Positions 1-5,742 are shown, counted from the stretch's first letter. The stretch: DNA of 6,822 nt from Candidatus Colimorpha enterica (GCA_000433515.1 FR891181.1:1-6822), one strand, 5' to 3'. Notes: generated from the letters alone by a model not told the origin. Translations and numbers: made by a program.

Positions 1-66
1 GCACGTATGTACAATGCGTGCTGCGGTTAATTATTACTCTCTCACATCAAAGAAACGCGCGGCGTC
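1..66. other. Short 3' flank of the ABC operon, no gene seen
   Basis: This is the stretch after the stop of the DUF4340 gene, cut by the window edge. An imperfect inverted repeat (GCACG at 1-5 and CGTGC at 17-21, with the palindrome TGTACA between) is present. It lacks a following T-run on the minus strand within the window, so I do not call it a terminator. No open frame or promoter is convincing here. Confidence 0.4.
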
Positions 67-1251
67 TCACTCCCACTCCGGGAGTTCAAGGACTGCGGAG
101 AGGTCGGAGAGCTTGGAAATATAGACGATTTTGCCGCTGTCGAAGATGAAGTAGCGCTTTTCTGCGGTTTCGCTGTCGGGAGCGTCATTATCGGCTGCGG
201 ATGTGCCCTCGGTTTCTCCGATTTCGGCGGTCGTTCCGCTTTCGGCAGGCCCGGAGGTTCCGGTTTCGCCGTCGGGCTCGGATTCTGCGGGAACGAGGCT
301 TCCGATCCTGACGGTCAGGGTCTTTTCAACGGTTTTCGTTATCGGTGCGGAGCTGTCGTCCGGAGTGATGACCACCGTGTCGTTATAGTAAACGGTTATC
401 TCGGCATACGGAGCGTCAAGGCCGTACTCTTTGAGCTGTTCGTCGGTCTTTACGCCGTAAGCGACCCAGTCGGTGGGCTTATAGCCGAAGAGGGCATCAT
501 AAAGCGCCTCGGCTTTCTTTGAAAAATCGCCTTTTATCGCGGTTCCGTCGAGGAGCGAAAGAGCCCACGTGTCCCCGGTGTCCTCCGAGCCGTCGCCGGA
601 TTCTGCCGTCTTGCCGGGGACAAGGGAGTATCTGAAGCCCGTTCCGTCGGAGAAGGCGACCTTGACAGCCGTCAGAGCCTTGAATTTCTCGTCCGGCTCG
701 GTAAGGGTCTCGTTGACGATAAGGTCCTTCATTGTGTAGCCGAGGGGAGAGGTCATGGTCTTTCCGACAAGATATACCGCGTCCTCGCCGGCGATGCTCA
801 TGTAATACGAGTCGGTATGGCGGTTGTAGGAGCCGATCCTGAAGGTCATTTCGGCTCCGCCGGAGTACTTTGCGGTGACGGTATAGAGCGGGGAATCAAG
901 CCCGTATTCCGATGAATCCGCGCCGGCTTCGGCGACCCTTCTGTCGGCGCTGACCGAGGTGACAGCCGCGGCGATATCCTTTGCCCTGTCCTGATCAAGC
1001 GGGAAATCCGCATCGTCCCTGAGGGTATATTTCCCGCCGGACTGCGCAACCGTATAGTCGGAGCCGGCCGCCTTTACCGTGACCGAGACAAGGTCGGTCG
1101 TCTCCTTGTCAATGATGCTTATTTTTGTCTCATCCGGGGTGTCGTTCTTGCTCTCCTCACGCTTTGCTATTGCCGATGCCACGAAATATGCGGCGACGGC
1201 AACAGCCAGCACGGCAAGCAGAGCTATCAGTTTTCCGGTTCTTTTATTCAT
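67..1251 (-). CDS. DUF4340 domain protein, membrane-anchored partner of Gld-type ABC transporter
   Basis: A 394-residue protein with one N-terminal membrane segment (about residues 8-28, preceded by KR and followed by KREE), so the rest probably lies outside the membrane. No lipobox cysteine is seen. The body carries two DUF4340-like units, each marked by EYGLD(S/A)P (115-121 and 275-281) and then beta-strand-like sequence ending in a (F/V)RIGS motif. A Ser/Thr/Gly/Glu-rich, low-complexity linker (about 319-365) interrupts the second unit before YFIFDSGKIVYIS. The start is ATG with AGGT 6 nt upstream. The gene lies 14 nt after the GldG-like gene and is last in the operon. In known genomes DUF4340 genes commonly follow GldA/F/G-like ABC genes. 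Its molecular function is not established; an extracytoplasmic accessory role in the transporter is inferred from context. Confidence 0.85.
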   Translation of the reverse strand: MNKRTGKLIALLAVLAVAVAAYFVASAIAKREESKNDTPDETKISIIDKETTDLVSVTVKAAGSDYTVAQSGGKYTLRDDADFPLDQDRAKDIAAAVTSVSADRRVAEAGADSSEYGLDSPLYTVTAKYSGGAEMTFRIGSYNRHTDSYYMSIAGEDAVYLVGKTMTSPLGYTMKDLIVNETLTEPDEKFKALTAVKVAFSDGTGFRYSLVPGKTAESGDGSEDTGDTWALSLLDGTAIKGDFSKKAEALYDALFGYKPTDWVAYGVKTDEQLKEYGLDAPYAEITVYYNDTVVITPDDSSAPITKTVEKTLTVRIGSLVPAESEPDGETGTSGPAESGTTAEIGETEGTSAADNDAPDSETAEKRYFIFDSGKIVYISKLSDLSAVLELPEWE

Positions 1252-1265
1252 TTCGGCACCTGTTT

Positions 1266-2729
1266 TCAGCGTTTGATCCTGCGGTTCCAGATGACAAATC
1301 CGGTCACAAGCACGGCAAGCGGTATCACGGCTATCAGGATTATTCCCCAGAGGTTAGCCGATGCCTCGGAGACGGTTAGTGCCTCGATCTGAAGCGATTT
1401 TGCGTTTATCGTGACCGAGGATTCCTTTTCGCAGAGGTCGGTGAGGATCGCCATGAAGTAGGAGATGTTGGAATAATAGGATAAAGAGCGACCGTCAAGA
1501 AGTACAGGCGATGCAAGCCAAACCAGCTTTGAGGTCTTGCCGTCAACCGTCTTTTCAGCCATTGCGCCGAGAACGAATGTACCCTCTTCGTCGCCTTCTT
1601 CCTTCTCGGACTTGGTCTCTTCTGTAACTTCCGTCTTTGCAAAGCCCAAGACTGAAGTAGTAAGCAATTCAGTAAGCGTAACACCTTCAGGTGCGGTCTT
1701 TGCAAGCGTTATTGCATTGCACTGCACCATGAGAAGATAGGTGTTATTTCCGATAGCAGAGGAGTATTTTTTATCAACAAGAGTCGGAAGAATATTATCC
1801 GGTGACTGTACAAACTTTCCTCCACCCTCATATACTTTAACGTCCTTATACTCAAGCCCGAGAGACTTTGCAAATCCGTAGAGATTCGTCAGATTCCGCT
1901 CCTTCAGCTTCGAGTTGTAGAACGACGTCATGAGCACGTTTCCGCCCTTTGCGGTGTAGGCTTCAAGCGCCTTTATCTCGTCCTCGGTGAAGTCCTTCGT
2001 TGCGGCGTTGATGATGACAGCGTCTGCGTCGTCCGGGACAGATCCCTTTGTAAGCAGGGGCAGCTCGGCAAGGTCGATGTTCTCGGCGCCGATAAGCCCG
2101 GTGACGGTGGAGTCGAGCGCAGTCTCACCGTGTCCGGTGATGTAATAGACGGTCGGCAGCTTTTCGGCGGTCAGGTAATCGACAGCGGAGGTCAGCTGCT
2201 GCTCGATGTTGAAATATGTGGGGTTATCCGGCACGGAGCCGTAATACATCTGATAGTACAGAAGCTCCTGCTGTGTGTACTTCTGATAGTATATATCAGT
2301 GTACGGAATGACGCGGGAGCGCCCGTTGTTCTTGTTCACAAGCACGAGATGGGTCTGCTGGGAGCTGAGCGATTCGCTTGTGTACTCCTTGAGGAAGCCC
2401 GGCTTTACGGCGGGATCGACCGTTGACCAGCTGATGTTTGAATTAAGTCCCGCGTACTTTGCGACGTATTCCCTTGTGACCTCGTCCGTGTATGACGGGT
2501 CGGAAACGACGTAGATGCTTATCTTGTCCTTTACCTTCGAAAGGATGCCGCGGCTGGTCTCGGAGATGTCGTAAAGTCCGACTGTCGAGGTGCTGTACTT
2601 GGTGTACTTTGTGGGCAGGAGCCTGACCGCAAGGTTGACAACAATCACGATTGCGATTACGACCGCCGTGACGATCACACTGTAGCCGCCCAGTTTAAGC
2701 GACCTTTTTTTTGCGTTGATATTATTCAC
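1266..2729 (-). CDS. GldG-like ABC transporter auxiliary protein
   Basis: About 487 residues with a hydrophobic segment near each end (about 16-38 and 459-481, the second followed by the basic tail NRRIKR). Together these suggest a large extracytoplasmic domain held by two anchors. The domain matches the GldG / ABC-type uncharacterised transport family: a thioredoxin-like beginning after the first anchor, a YYITGHGE motif (GHGE about 199-202), then a stretch ending in KGGNVLMTS typical of this fold. An acidic Glu/Lys-rich insert lies near 366-383. I place the start at GTG 2729 because GGGGAGG (2740-2746) sits 10 nt upstream. The GTG at 2738 is only 1 nt from that site and would add three residues. 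The permease gene ends 18 nt upstream. The protein probably forms a complex with the ABC core; its substrate is unknown, and a gliding role is not implied. Confidence 0.85.
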   Translation of the reverse strand: MNNINAKKRSLKLGGYSVIVTAVVIAIVIVVNLAVRLLPTKYTKYSTSTVGLYDISETSRGILSKVKDKISIYVVSDPSYTDEVTREYVAKYAGLNSNISWSTVDPAVKPGFLKEYTSESLSSQQTHLVLVNKNNGRSRVIPYTDIYYQKYTQQELLYYQMYYGSVPDNPTYFNIEQQLTSAVDYLTAEKLPTVYYITGHGETALDSTVTGLIGAENIDLAELPLLTKGSVPDDADAVIINAATKDFTEDEIKALEAYTAKGGNVLMTSFYNSKLKERNLTNLYGFAKSLGLEYKDVKVYEGGGKFVQSPDNILPTLVDKKYSSAIGNNTYLLMVQCNAITLAKTAPEGVTLTELLTTSVLGFAKTEVTEETKSEKEEGDEEGTFVLGAMAEKTVDGKTSKLVWLASPVLLDGRSLSYYSNISYFMAILTDLCEKESSVTINAKSLQIEALTVSEASANLWGIILIAVIPLAVLVTGFVIWNRRIKR

Positions 2730-2739
2730 CTGTGTCACA

Positions 2740-2746
2740 CCTCCCC
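2740..2746 (-). promoter_or_regulatory. Ribosome binding site of GldG-like gene
   Basis: GGGGAGG on the minus strand, right after the permease stop. Its 10-nt distance to the GTG at 2729, against 1 nt to the GTG at 2738, decides the start in favour of 2729. Confidence 0.65.
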
Positions 2747-2747
2747 G

Positions 2748-3614
2748 TCACGAGAACCTGCGCTTCTCGACGGTCTGCACGGTGAGGAAGCAGAACAGGA
2801 ACGAGATTGACAGGTAATATACTATCGTCGTCATATCGACGAGCTGATTGTTTACAAAGCTGCTCAGCGAATCGAAGATCGATATCGCGGATATGAATTT
2901 CTGGAACAGCCCCGCGAAAAGCGAGCTGTTGATAAGATATGCGGCAAGCACTCCGCCCTCAAGCACAACGGCAACGGAGAACGCCACCCAGTAGCTGCGC
3001 ACGAACCAGTAGACGGCAAGCGCAAGCAGACAGATAAGCACCGTGAAAGCGATATACGAGGCAACCGCGGTATTGGGAAGTGCTCCGGCAAGCAGGGTCG
3101 AGGCATAGCAGACCACAAGCGCCGTCACTCCGAGAACCGCCGCGATGACCTGTGACTCGGTCAGCGAGGACATGAACATACATACAGCCACCATCGCGCC
3201 GCAGAGCAGATAGAACGCCAGCAGCGAGGCATAGGTAGCGAGCAGAGCGACCTTTCCGTACATGGTCATGATAAGCGGATAGAATGCCATTATAACGGTC
3301 GGGATCGCAAACACCGTCATCATCGCAAGGTATTTGCCCATGACGATCTGCGAGGTTTTCAGCGGAAGGGTGTAAAGAAGCAGATCGGTTTTCTGATGCC
3401 GCTCCTCCGCAAACGATTTCATCGTGACTATCGGCACTGCGAGCATGAGGATCAGCGCGACCGTCGGCAGAGCCATCTCCATCGACGGGTAATGCGACTC
3501 GAAGTTTATCAGCTTCACAAAGATCCCCGACATTACAAGGATCAGCGCGACCGAGATATACCCGGTCATGTTCGAGAAGTAGGATTTCAGTTCCTTTTTA
3601 TATACCGCACCCAT
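2748..3614 (-). CDS. ABC-2-type transporter permease (GldF-like)
   Basis: A 288-residue, strongly hydrophobic protein with about seven or eight membrane segments (roughly 18-38, 48-66, 92-114, 124-148, 154-178, 184-206, 209-229 and 262-280). After the second segment comes the stretch with MKSFAEERHQKTDLLLYTLP (65-84) and IVMGKY. This is the characteristic cytoplasmic loop of ABC-2 permeases of the GldF/NosY kind, where (F)AEER and LLLT/YxLP are well conserved. The start ATG overlaps the ATPase stop by one base (TAATG), and its ribosome binding site AGGAGG lies inside the ATPase gene, so the two are translationally coupled. It would form the membrane channel, probably as a dimer, with the upstream ATPase and the two downstream anchored proteins. 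The substrate cannot be told from sequence. Confidence 0.9.
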   Translation of the reverse strand: MGAVYKKELKSYFSNMTGYISVALILVMSGIFVKLINFESHYPSMEMALPTVALILMLAVPIVTMKSFAEERHQKTDLLLYTLPLKTSQIVMGKYLAMMTVFAIPTVIMAFYPLIMTMYGKVALLATYASLLAFYLLCGAMVAVCMFMSSLTESQVIAAVLGVTALVVCYASTLLAGALPNTAVASYIAFTVLICLLALAVYWFVRSYWVAFSVAVVLEGGVLAAYLINSSLFAGLFQKFISAISIFDSLSSFVNNQLVDMTTIVYYLSISFLFCFLTVQTVEKRRFS

Positions 3615-4732
3615 TATTCGTCGTCCTCCTCTTCTCCGTCATCGTCTCTTCTCCCTCCGAAAAGCGGGACGTAATCTCCGTCGTCTTCTCCGTCATCGCC
3701 GTCGTCCTCTCCGCTGCCGTCATCGGTATCATCAGGCGTATGAGGCGCTTTTTCGTCCTCTTCTCCGTTCTCTCCGTCCTCTTCGTCATAGACGTTTGAG
3801 GCATCGGTGAGACGGAAGAATATCTCCTCAAGCGAAAGCTCTGCCTTTGCCAGCTTTCTTACCGCGAAATTCTTCTGCGCAAAGGCAAAGAACAGCTTTT
3901 CACGGATATCGGTGTTGCTTTCGGTATCTATTTCGACACCGTAGATATTGTCGCCCTCGGGATCCGCCGAGATCTCATAGCCTATCACGCCGGGTATCGA
4001 ACGCAGTATCGAATCTATCCCGTCGGGATTGGCTCTGACGGTCATCGAAATGCGGTTTTCCGGAGTGTTGTCGCGCCGGATGTTTTCAAGTGTGTCGGAC
4101 GCGACAAGGTTTCCGCGGTTTATTATCATGACGTGATCGCAGACCGCGCTGACCTCGGCTAAGATATGGCTGGACAGGATTATCGTCCGGCTCTGTCCCA
4201 GCTTTGCGATAAGCTCCCTTATCCCGGATATCTGACGGGGGTCAAGGCCGACCGTCGGCTCGTCAAGGATAATAAGCTCCGGTTCACCGAGCATTGCCTG
4301 AGCGATGCCGACCCTCTGCCGGTAGCCCTTTGACAGGTTCTTTATAAGCCTGTCCTTCATGTCGGTGATGTCGGTCTCCTTCATGACGCGGCAGATCTCC
4401 TCATACACCGCCGACGGCTTTATTCCCTTTGCCTCGGCAACGAAGCGCAGGTACTCCTCCGGAGTCATGTCCGGATAGACCGGCGGATTTTCCGGCAGAT
4501 AGCCTATACACCTTTTTGCGGCAAGGGCATCGTCAAAAATGTCGTGACCGTTGATCAGCACCTGTCCCTCCGTGGGAGCAAGGCATCCCGTGATCATGTT
4601 CATGGTCGTGGATTTTCCCGCACCGTTCGGACCGAGGAAGCCGTATATCCTTCCCGGCTCGATGGTGAAGGTGAGATGATTGACGACGGTATTTCCGCCG
4701 TACTTTTTGGTAAGGTTTCTTACCTCTATCAA
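3614..4732 (-). CDS. ABC transporter ATP-binding protein (GldA-like) with acidic C-terminal tail
   Basis: A 372-residue ATPase driving the transporter encoded by the next gene. All nucleotide-binding motifs are intact: Walker A GPNGAGKST (34-42), a Q-loop region reading GYLPENPP with Glu in place of Gln as often seen in GldA-like ATPases, signature LSKGYRQR (133-140), Walker B LIILDEP (153-159) with the catalytic Glu, D-loop GLDP, and switch His in SSHIL (188). After the usual ABC-2 ATPase C-terminal domain comes an unusual tail (about 316-372), 31 of 57 residues Asp or Glu, likely disordered. I choose the TTG at 4732, giving the family-typical start MIEVRNLTKKYG, because AGGAGG (4741-4746) is 8 nt upstream. 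A TTG at 4753 would put that ribosome binding site inside the coding region. First gene of the operon. Confidence 0.93.
   Translation of the reverse strand: MIEVRNLTKKYGGNTVVNHLTFTIEPGRIYGFLGPNGAGKSTTMNMITGCLAPTEGQVLINGHDIFDDALAAKRCIGYLPENPPVYPDMTPEEYLRFVAEAKGIKPSAVYEEICRVMKETDITDMKDRLIKNLSKGYRQRVGIAQAMLGEPELIILDEPTVGLDPRQISGIRELIAKLGQSRTIILSSHILAEVSAVCDHVMIINRGNLVASDTLENIRRDNTPENRISMTVRANPDGIDSILRSIPGVIGYEISADPEGDNIYGVEIDTESNTDIREKLFFAFAQKNFAVRKLAKAELSLEEIFFRLTDASNVYDEEDGENGEEDEKAPHTPDDTDDGSGEDDGDDGEDDGDYVPLFGGRRDDDGEEEDDE
3617..3787 (-). repeat. Low-complexity acidic-tail coding tract
   Basis: Degenerate GAC/GAT/GAG/GAA/GGN codon repeats; on the plus strand this appears as pyrimidine-rich gtcntc-type repetition. 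It encodes the Asp/Glu/Gly-rich tail of the ATPase. A short non-acidic island YVPLFGGRR interrupts it near the end. Confidence 0.75.
3625..3630 (-). promoter_or_regulatory. Permease ribosome binding site embedded in ATPase tail codons
   Basis: AGGAGG on the minus strand, 10 nt before the permease ATG and formed by the Glu-Glu-Asp codons near the end of the ATPase tail. With the TAATG overlap it predicts coupled translation of the two subunits. Confidence 0.65.
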
Positions 4733-4740
4733 TGCTTTTC

Positions 4741-4746
4741 CCTCCT
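4741..4746 (-). promoter_or_regulatory. Ribosome binding site that fixes the ATPase start
   Basis: AGGAGG on the minus strand, 8 nt upstream of the TTG at 4732. No comparable site precedes the TTG at 4753. Confidence 0.75.
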
Positions 4747-4777
4747 GAATCAAGTAATTGTCGATACAGATAACAAT

Positions 4778-4783
4778 AATTTA
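4778..4783 (-). promoter_or_regulatory. Possible -10 element of ABC operon promoter
   Basis: TAAATT on the minus strand in an AT-rich stretch, beginning 9 nt beyond the nearest TCACA repeat. No good -35 hexamer lies 16-18 nt upstream, which would fit an activator-dependent promoter using the repeats instead. This is a weak call. Confidence 0.3.
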
Positions 4784-4798
4784 TCACACATATGTGAT
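4783..4798. promoter_or_regulatory. Palindrome ATCACA-N4-TGTGAT, candidate operator
   Basis: ATCACACATATGTGAT has perfect 6-nt arms around CATA. It abuts the possible -10 of the ABC operon and shares its right arm with the first of three phased direct repeats. The arms resemble CRP half-sites but point the wrong way for a CRP site, so the binding protein is unknown. Confidence 0.45.
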
Positions 4799-4822
4799 TG
4801 TTTTGTGATTGAGGTGTGAATA
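4793..4822. repeat. Three direct repeats TGTGATTG / TGTGATTG / TGTGAATA at 11-nt spacing
   Basis: Copies begin at 4793, 4804 and 4815, so they repeat once per DNA helical turn. The first two are identical over 8 nt and the third matches in its first five bases and one of the last three. Repeats at 11-nt spacing are the known binding pattern of OmpR/PhoB-type response regulators. Position 51-90 nt upstream of the ATPase start fits an activator array for the ABC operon. The identity of the regulator is inference. Confidence 0.5.
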
Positions 4823-4888
4823 TTTATGCCTTTCGCGTGTTTTTGTTGCAGGCGGCGCGGCGGGCTTCATCACGGTAAAGCCACAAAC

Positions 4889-4908
4889 GGGTTATTGACG
4901 ATTAACCC
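4889..4908. repeat. Inverted repeat GGGTTA-N8-TAACCC
   Basis: Perfect 6-nt arms around TTGACGAT in the middle of the divergent spacer, with no T-run after it on either strand. It could be an operator for either side or a chance match. Confidence 0.3.
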
Positions 4909-4927
4909 CTGTTTTATGACGAAAAAA

Positions 4928-4946
4928 CAATAGCAATTTGTTATTG
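4928..4946. promoter_or_regulatory. 19-nt near-palindrome over the -35 region, candidate operator
   Basis: CAATAGCAATTTGTTATTG pairs at 8 of 9 positions about its central base (the odd pair is G opposite T). It covers the -35 position of the promoter whose TATAAT begins 8 nt downstream, where a repressor or activator of the surface-protein gene would be expected to bind. Confidence 0.45.
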
Positions 4947-4959
4947 ATTACGATATAAT
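4931..4959 (+). promoter_or_regulatory. Promoter of the exported-protein gene
   Basis: A perfect TATAAT at 4954-4959 is followed by a plausible start of transcription near 4966. The hexamer 17 nt upstream (TAGCAA, 4931-4936) is a poor -35, but the area upstream is A-rich (run of six A at 4922-4927) and could act as an UP-like element. The predicted leader is about 125 nt. Confidence 0.55.
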
Positions 4960-5000
4960 AAAGTCACACGGAAACAGGTTTGGTTTATTATTTACAAGCG

Positions 5001-5027
5001 ACTTCCGTCATCCGGTCAAACGGTAGT
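5001..5027 (+). ncRNA. Hairpin in the 5' leader
   Basis: ACT-T-CCGT at 5001-5008 pairs with ACGG-T-AGT at 5020-5027, with a single T/T mismatch and an 11-nt loop. It lies in the predicted leader of the exported-protein gene. I cannot match it to a riboswitch class. Confidence 0.35.
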
Positions 5028-5059
5028 TATTCTCTCCGCGTCCTGCGGGAGGTGGCTAT

Positions 5060-5079
5060 AAATAATCAGTTATTTTTTT
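5060..5079 (+). promoter_or_regulatory. AT-only hairpin with T-run just before the ribosome binding site
   Basis: AAATAA at 5060-5065 pairs with TTATTT at 5070-5075 around TCAG, and four more T follow. The layout looks like a weak attenuator, but the stem is all A-T and would be unstable, so it may only keep the start region open. Confidence 0.25.
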
Positions 5080-5084
5080 AGGAG
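5080..5084 (+). promoter_or_regulatory. Ribosome binding site of exported-protein gene
   Basis: AGGAG, 8 nt before the ATG at 5093, followed by an A-rich spacer. It supports the ATG as the true start. Confidence 0.8.
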
Positions 5085-5092
5085 AAAGAAAA

Positions 5093-5683
5093 ATGAAAAA
5101 GCTTCTGTATGTTCTCGTTGCCGTCATAATTGCCGTCAGCTGCTTTACCGTGGCTGTTTCCGCCGACGACGGAAGGACTCTCACCGTTGTAAGCGTCACC
5201 GAGAAATCCATCACCTTCAAGTATACCGGTGCAAAGGCCGGCGACAACAACTGGGTCGGCGTCTACACTAAGGATGCGTCTGTAACTCCCGATGCCCAGA
5301 GCGAGACCTCCAGCTTCTACGTCTATCTTGCGGACGGCGACGGCGAGTATACAATAGAATTTGACAAGTGCCTCTACACGAGAGACAATAAAGACACCTA
5401 CGCGCCCGGATCCTTCTGGCGCAACGTTGAGAATCCCGTTCTTGCCGACAAGCAGGAAAACTACAAGCTCCTCTGGCTGGGCGGCGCTTCGTGGTACGAG
5501 ACCCTTGCGCAGGCTGCACTTCCCGCAGCTCTCAGGGCGGCGGAGATAACCCCTCCACCTCCGACGGCGCTCTTGCAGTCGCTATCGTCGCAGCTGCAGC
5601 AGCAGGTGCTGTTGTTCTCGCAAAGAAAAAGCACTGACCGGCAAATCCGCGCTGAAATGCCTCGGATCATACGGACGGTATAA
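5093..5683 (+). CDS. Exported surface protein of unknown function, C-terminus frameshifted
   Basis: The continuous frame is 196 residues. It begins with a clear signal peptide (MKK, hydrophobic core about 4-18, likely cleavage after VSA near 24) and a compact beta-rich domain (about 25-135). The segment NNWVGVYTKD and the regular strands resemble immunoglobulin-like/SKICH-like domains fused to extracellular enzymes, but I cannot assign a family. After about residue 140 the frame turns into Ala/Leu/Pro/Gln-rich sequence unlike a normal tail. The expected linker and membrane anchor are instead encoded in the -1 frame at 5536-5637. The original product was therefore probably about 181 residues ending at the TGA at 5635-5637, and a 1-nt loss (or equivalent) near 5505-5535 broke it. 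It may be a real mutation, a phase-variable site or an assembly error. A strong ribosome binding site and promoter precede it. Confidence 0.7.
   Translation: MKKLLYVLVAVIIAVSCFTVAVSADDGRTLTVVSVTEKSITFKYTGAKAGDNNWVGVYTKDASVTPDAQSETSSFYVYLADGDGEYTIEFDKCLYTRDNKDTYAPGSFWRNVENPVLADKQENYKLLWLGGASWYETLAQAALPAALRAAEITPPPPTALLQSLSSQLQQQVLLFSQRKSTDRQIRAEMPRIIRTV
5536..5637 (+). pseudogene. Displaced C-terminal cell-surface signal in the -1 frame
   Basis: Read from 5536, this frame begins GGGDNPSTSD, then has about 19 small hydrophobic residues (Ala/Val/Ile/Leu) and ends in AKKKH followed by TGA. The pattern of polar linker, NPxT(G/S)D motif, hydrophobic span and basic tail is typical of the C-termini of exported Oscillospiraceae/Lachnospiraceae proteins and resembles a sortase-type or membrane-retention signal. 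The same frame upstream reads a Ser/Gly-rich linker (CTSRSSQ) back to about 5515. It has no start of its own, so it belongs to the gene at 5093. Confidence 0.75.
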
Positions 5684-5693
5684 TAAAGAAATT

Positions 5694-5730
5694 AACTGAC
5701 ATCGCTTTCGGGCGGTGTCAGTTTTGTCTT
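5694..5730 (+). terminator. Intrinsic terminator of exported-protein gene
   Basis: AACTGACATCGC (5694-5705) pairs with GCGGTGTCAGTT (5712-5723) over 12 bp including one G-T pair, with a 6-nt loop and then TTTGTCTT. It lies just after both the frameshifted stop (5683) and the original stop (5637). Confidence 0.8.
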
Positions 5731-5742
5731 GTGTGCCCGGGC

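Larger units (their letters stand above)
4733..5092. other. Divergent intergenic regulatory region
   Basis: A gene-free spacer of 360 nt between the minus-strand ABC operon and the plus-strand exported-protein gene. It holds the operators, promoters and leader structures listed separately. I found no convincing small gene. Composition shifts from AT-rich at 4750-4830, to GC-rich at 4850-4890, and back to AT-rich at the TATAAT promoter. Confidence 0.7.

Noticed and set aside
4733..4753. Seven extra N-terminal codons of the ATPase from a TTG at 4753.
   Set aside because: The best ribosome binding site lies inside these codons, 8 nt before the TTG at 4732, which also gives the family-typical start MIEVRNLTKKYG.
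4783..4822. TGTGA/TCACA elements as CRP sites.
   Set aside because: CRP needs TGTGA-N6-TCACA. Here the inverted pair runs TCACA first with a 4-6 nt gap, and the others are direct repeats. Clostridia also usually lack classical CRP control.
4850..4910. A GGTAAAGCCAC segment resembling the GCAAAGCC part of c-di-GMP-I riboswitches.
   Set aside because: The conserved GGGCAAACC part and the second stem with its receptor are not seen nearby, and the segment lies upstream of the likely transcription start.
5520..5560. Programmed -1 frameshifting as the way to reach the NPSTSD tail.
   Set aside because: No X-XXY-YYZ slippery heptamer or stimulatory stem is evident between 5480 and 5545, so a mutation or sequence error is more likely.
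5461..5670. Minus-strand open frame overlapping the exported-protein gene.
   Set aside because: There is no ribosome binding site, its cysteine- and serine-rich composition looks like noise, and the plus strand there carries a recognisable anchor signal.
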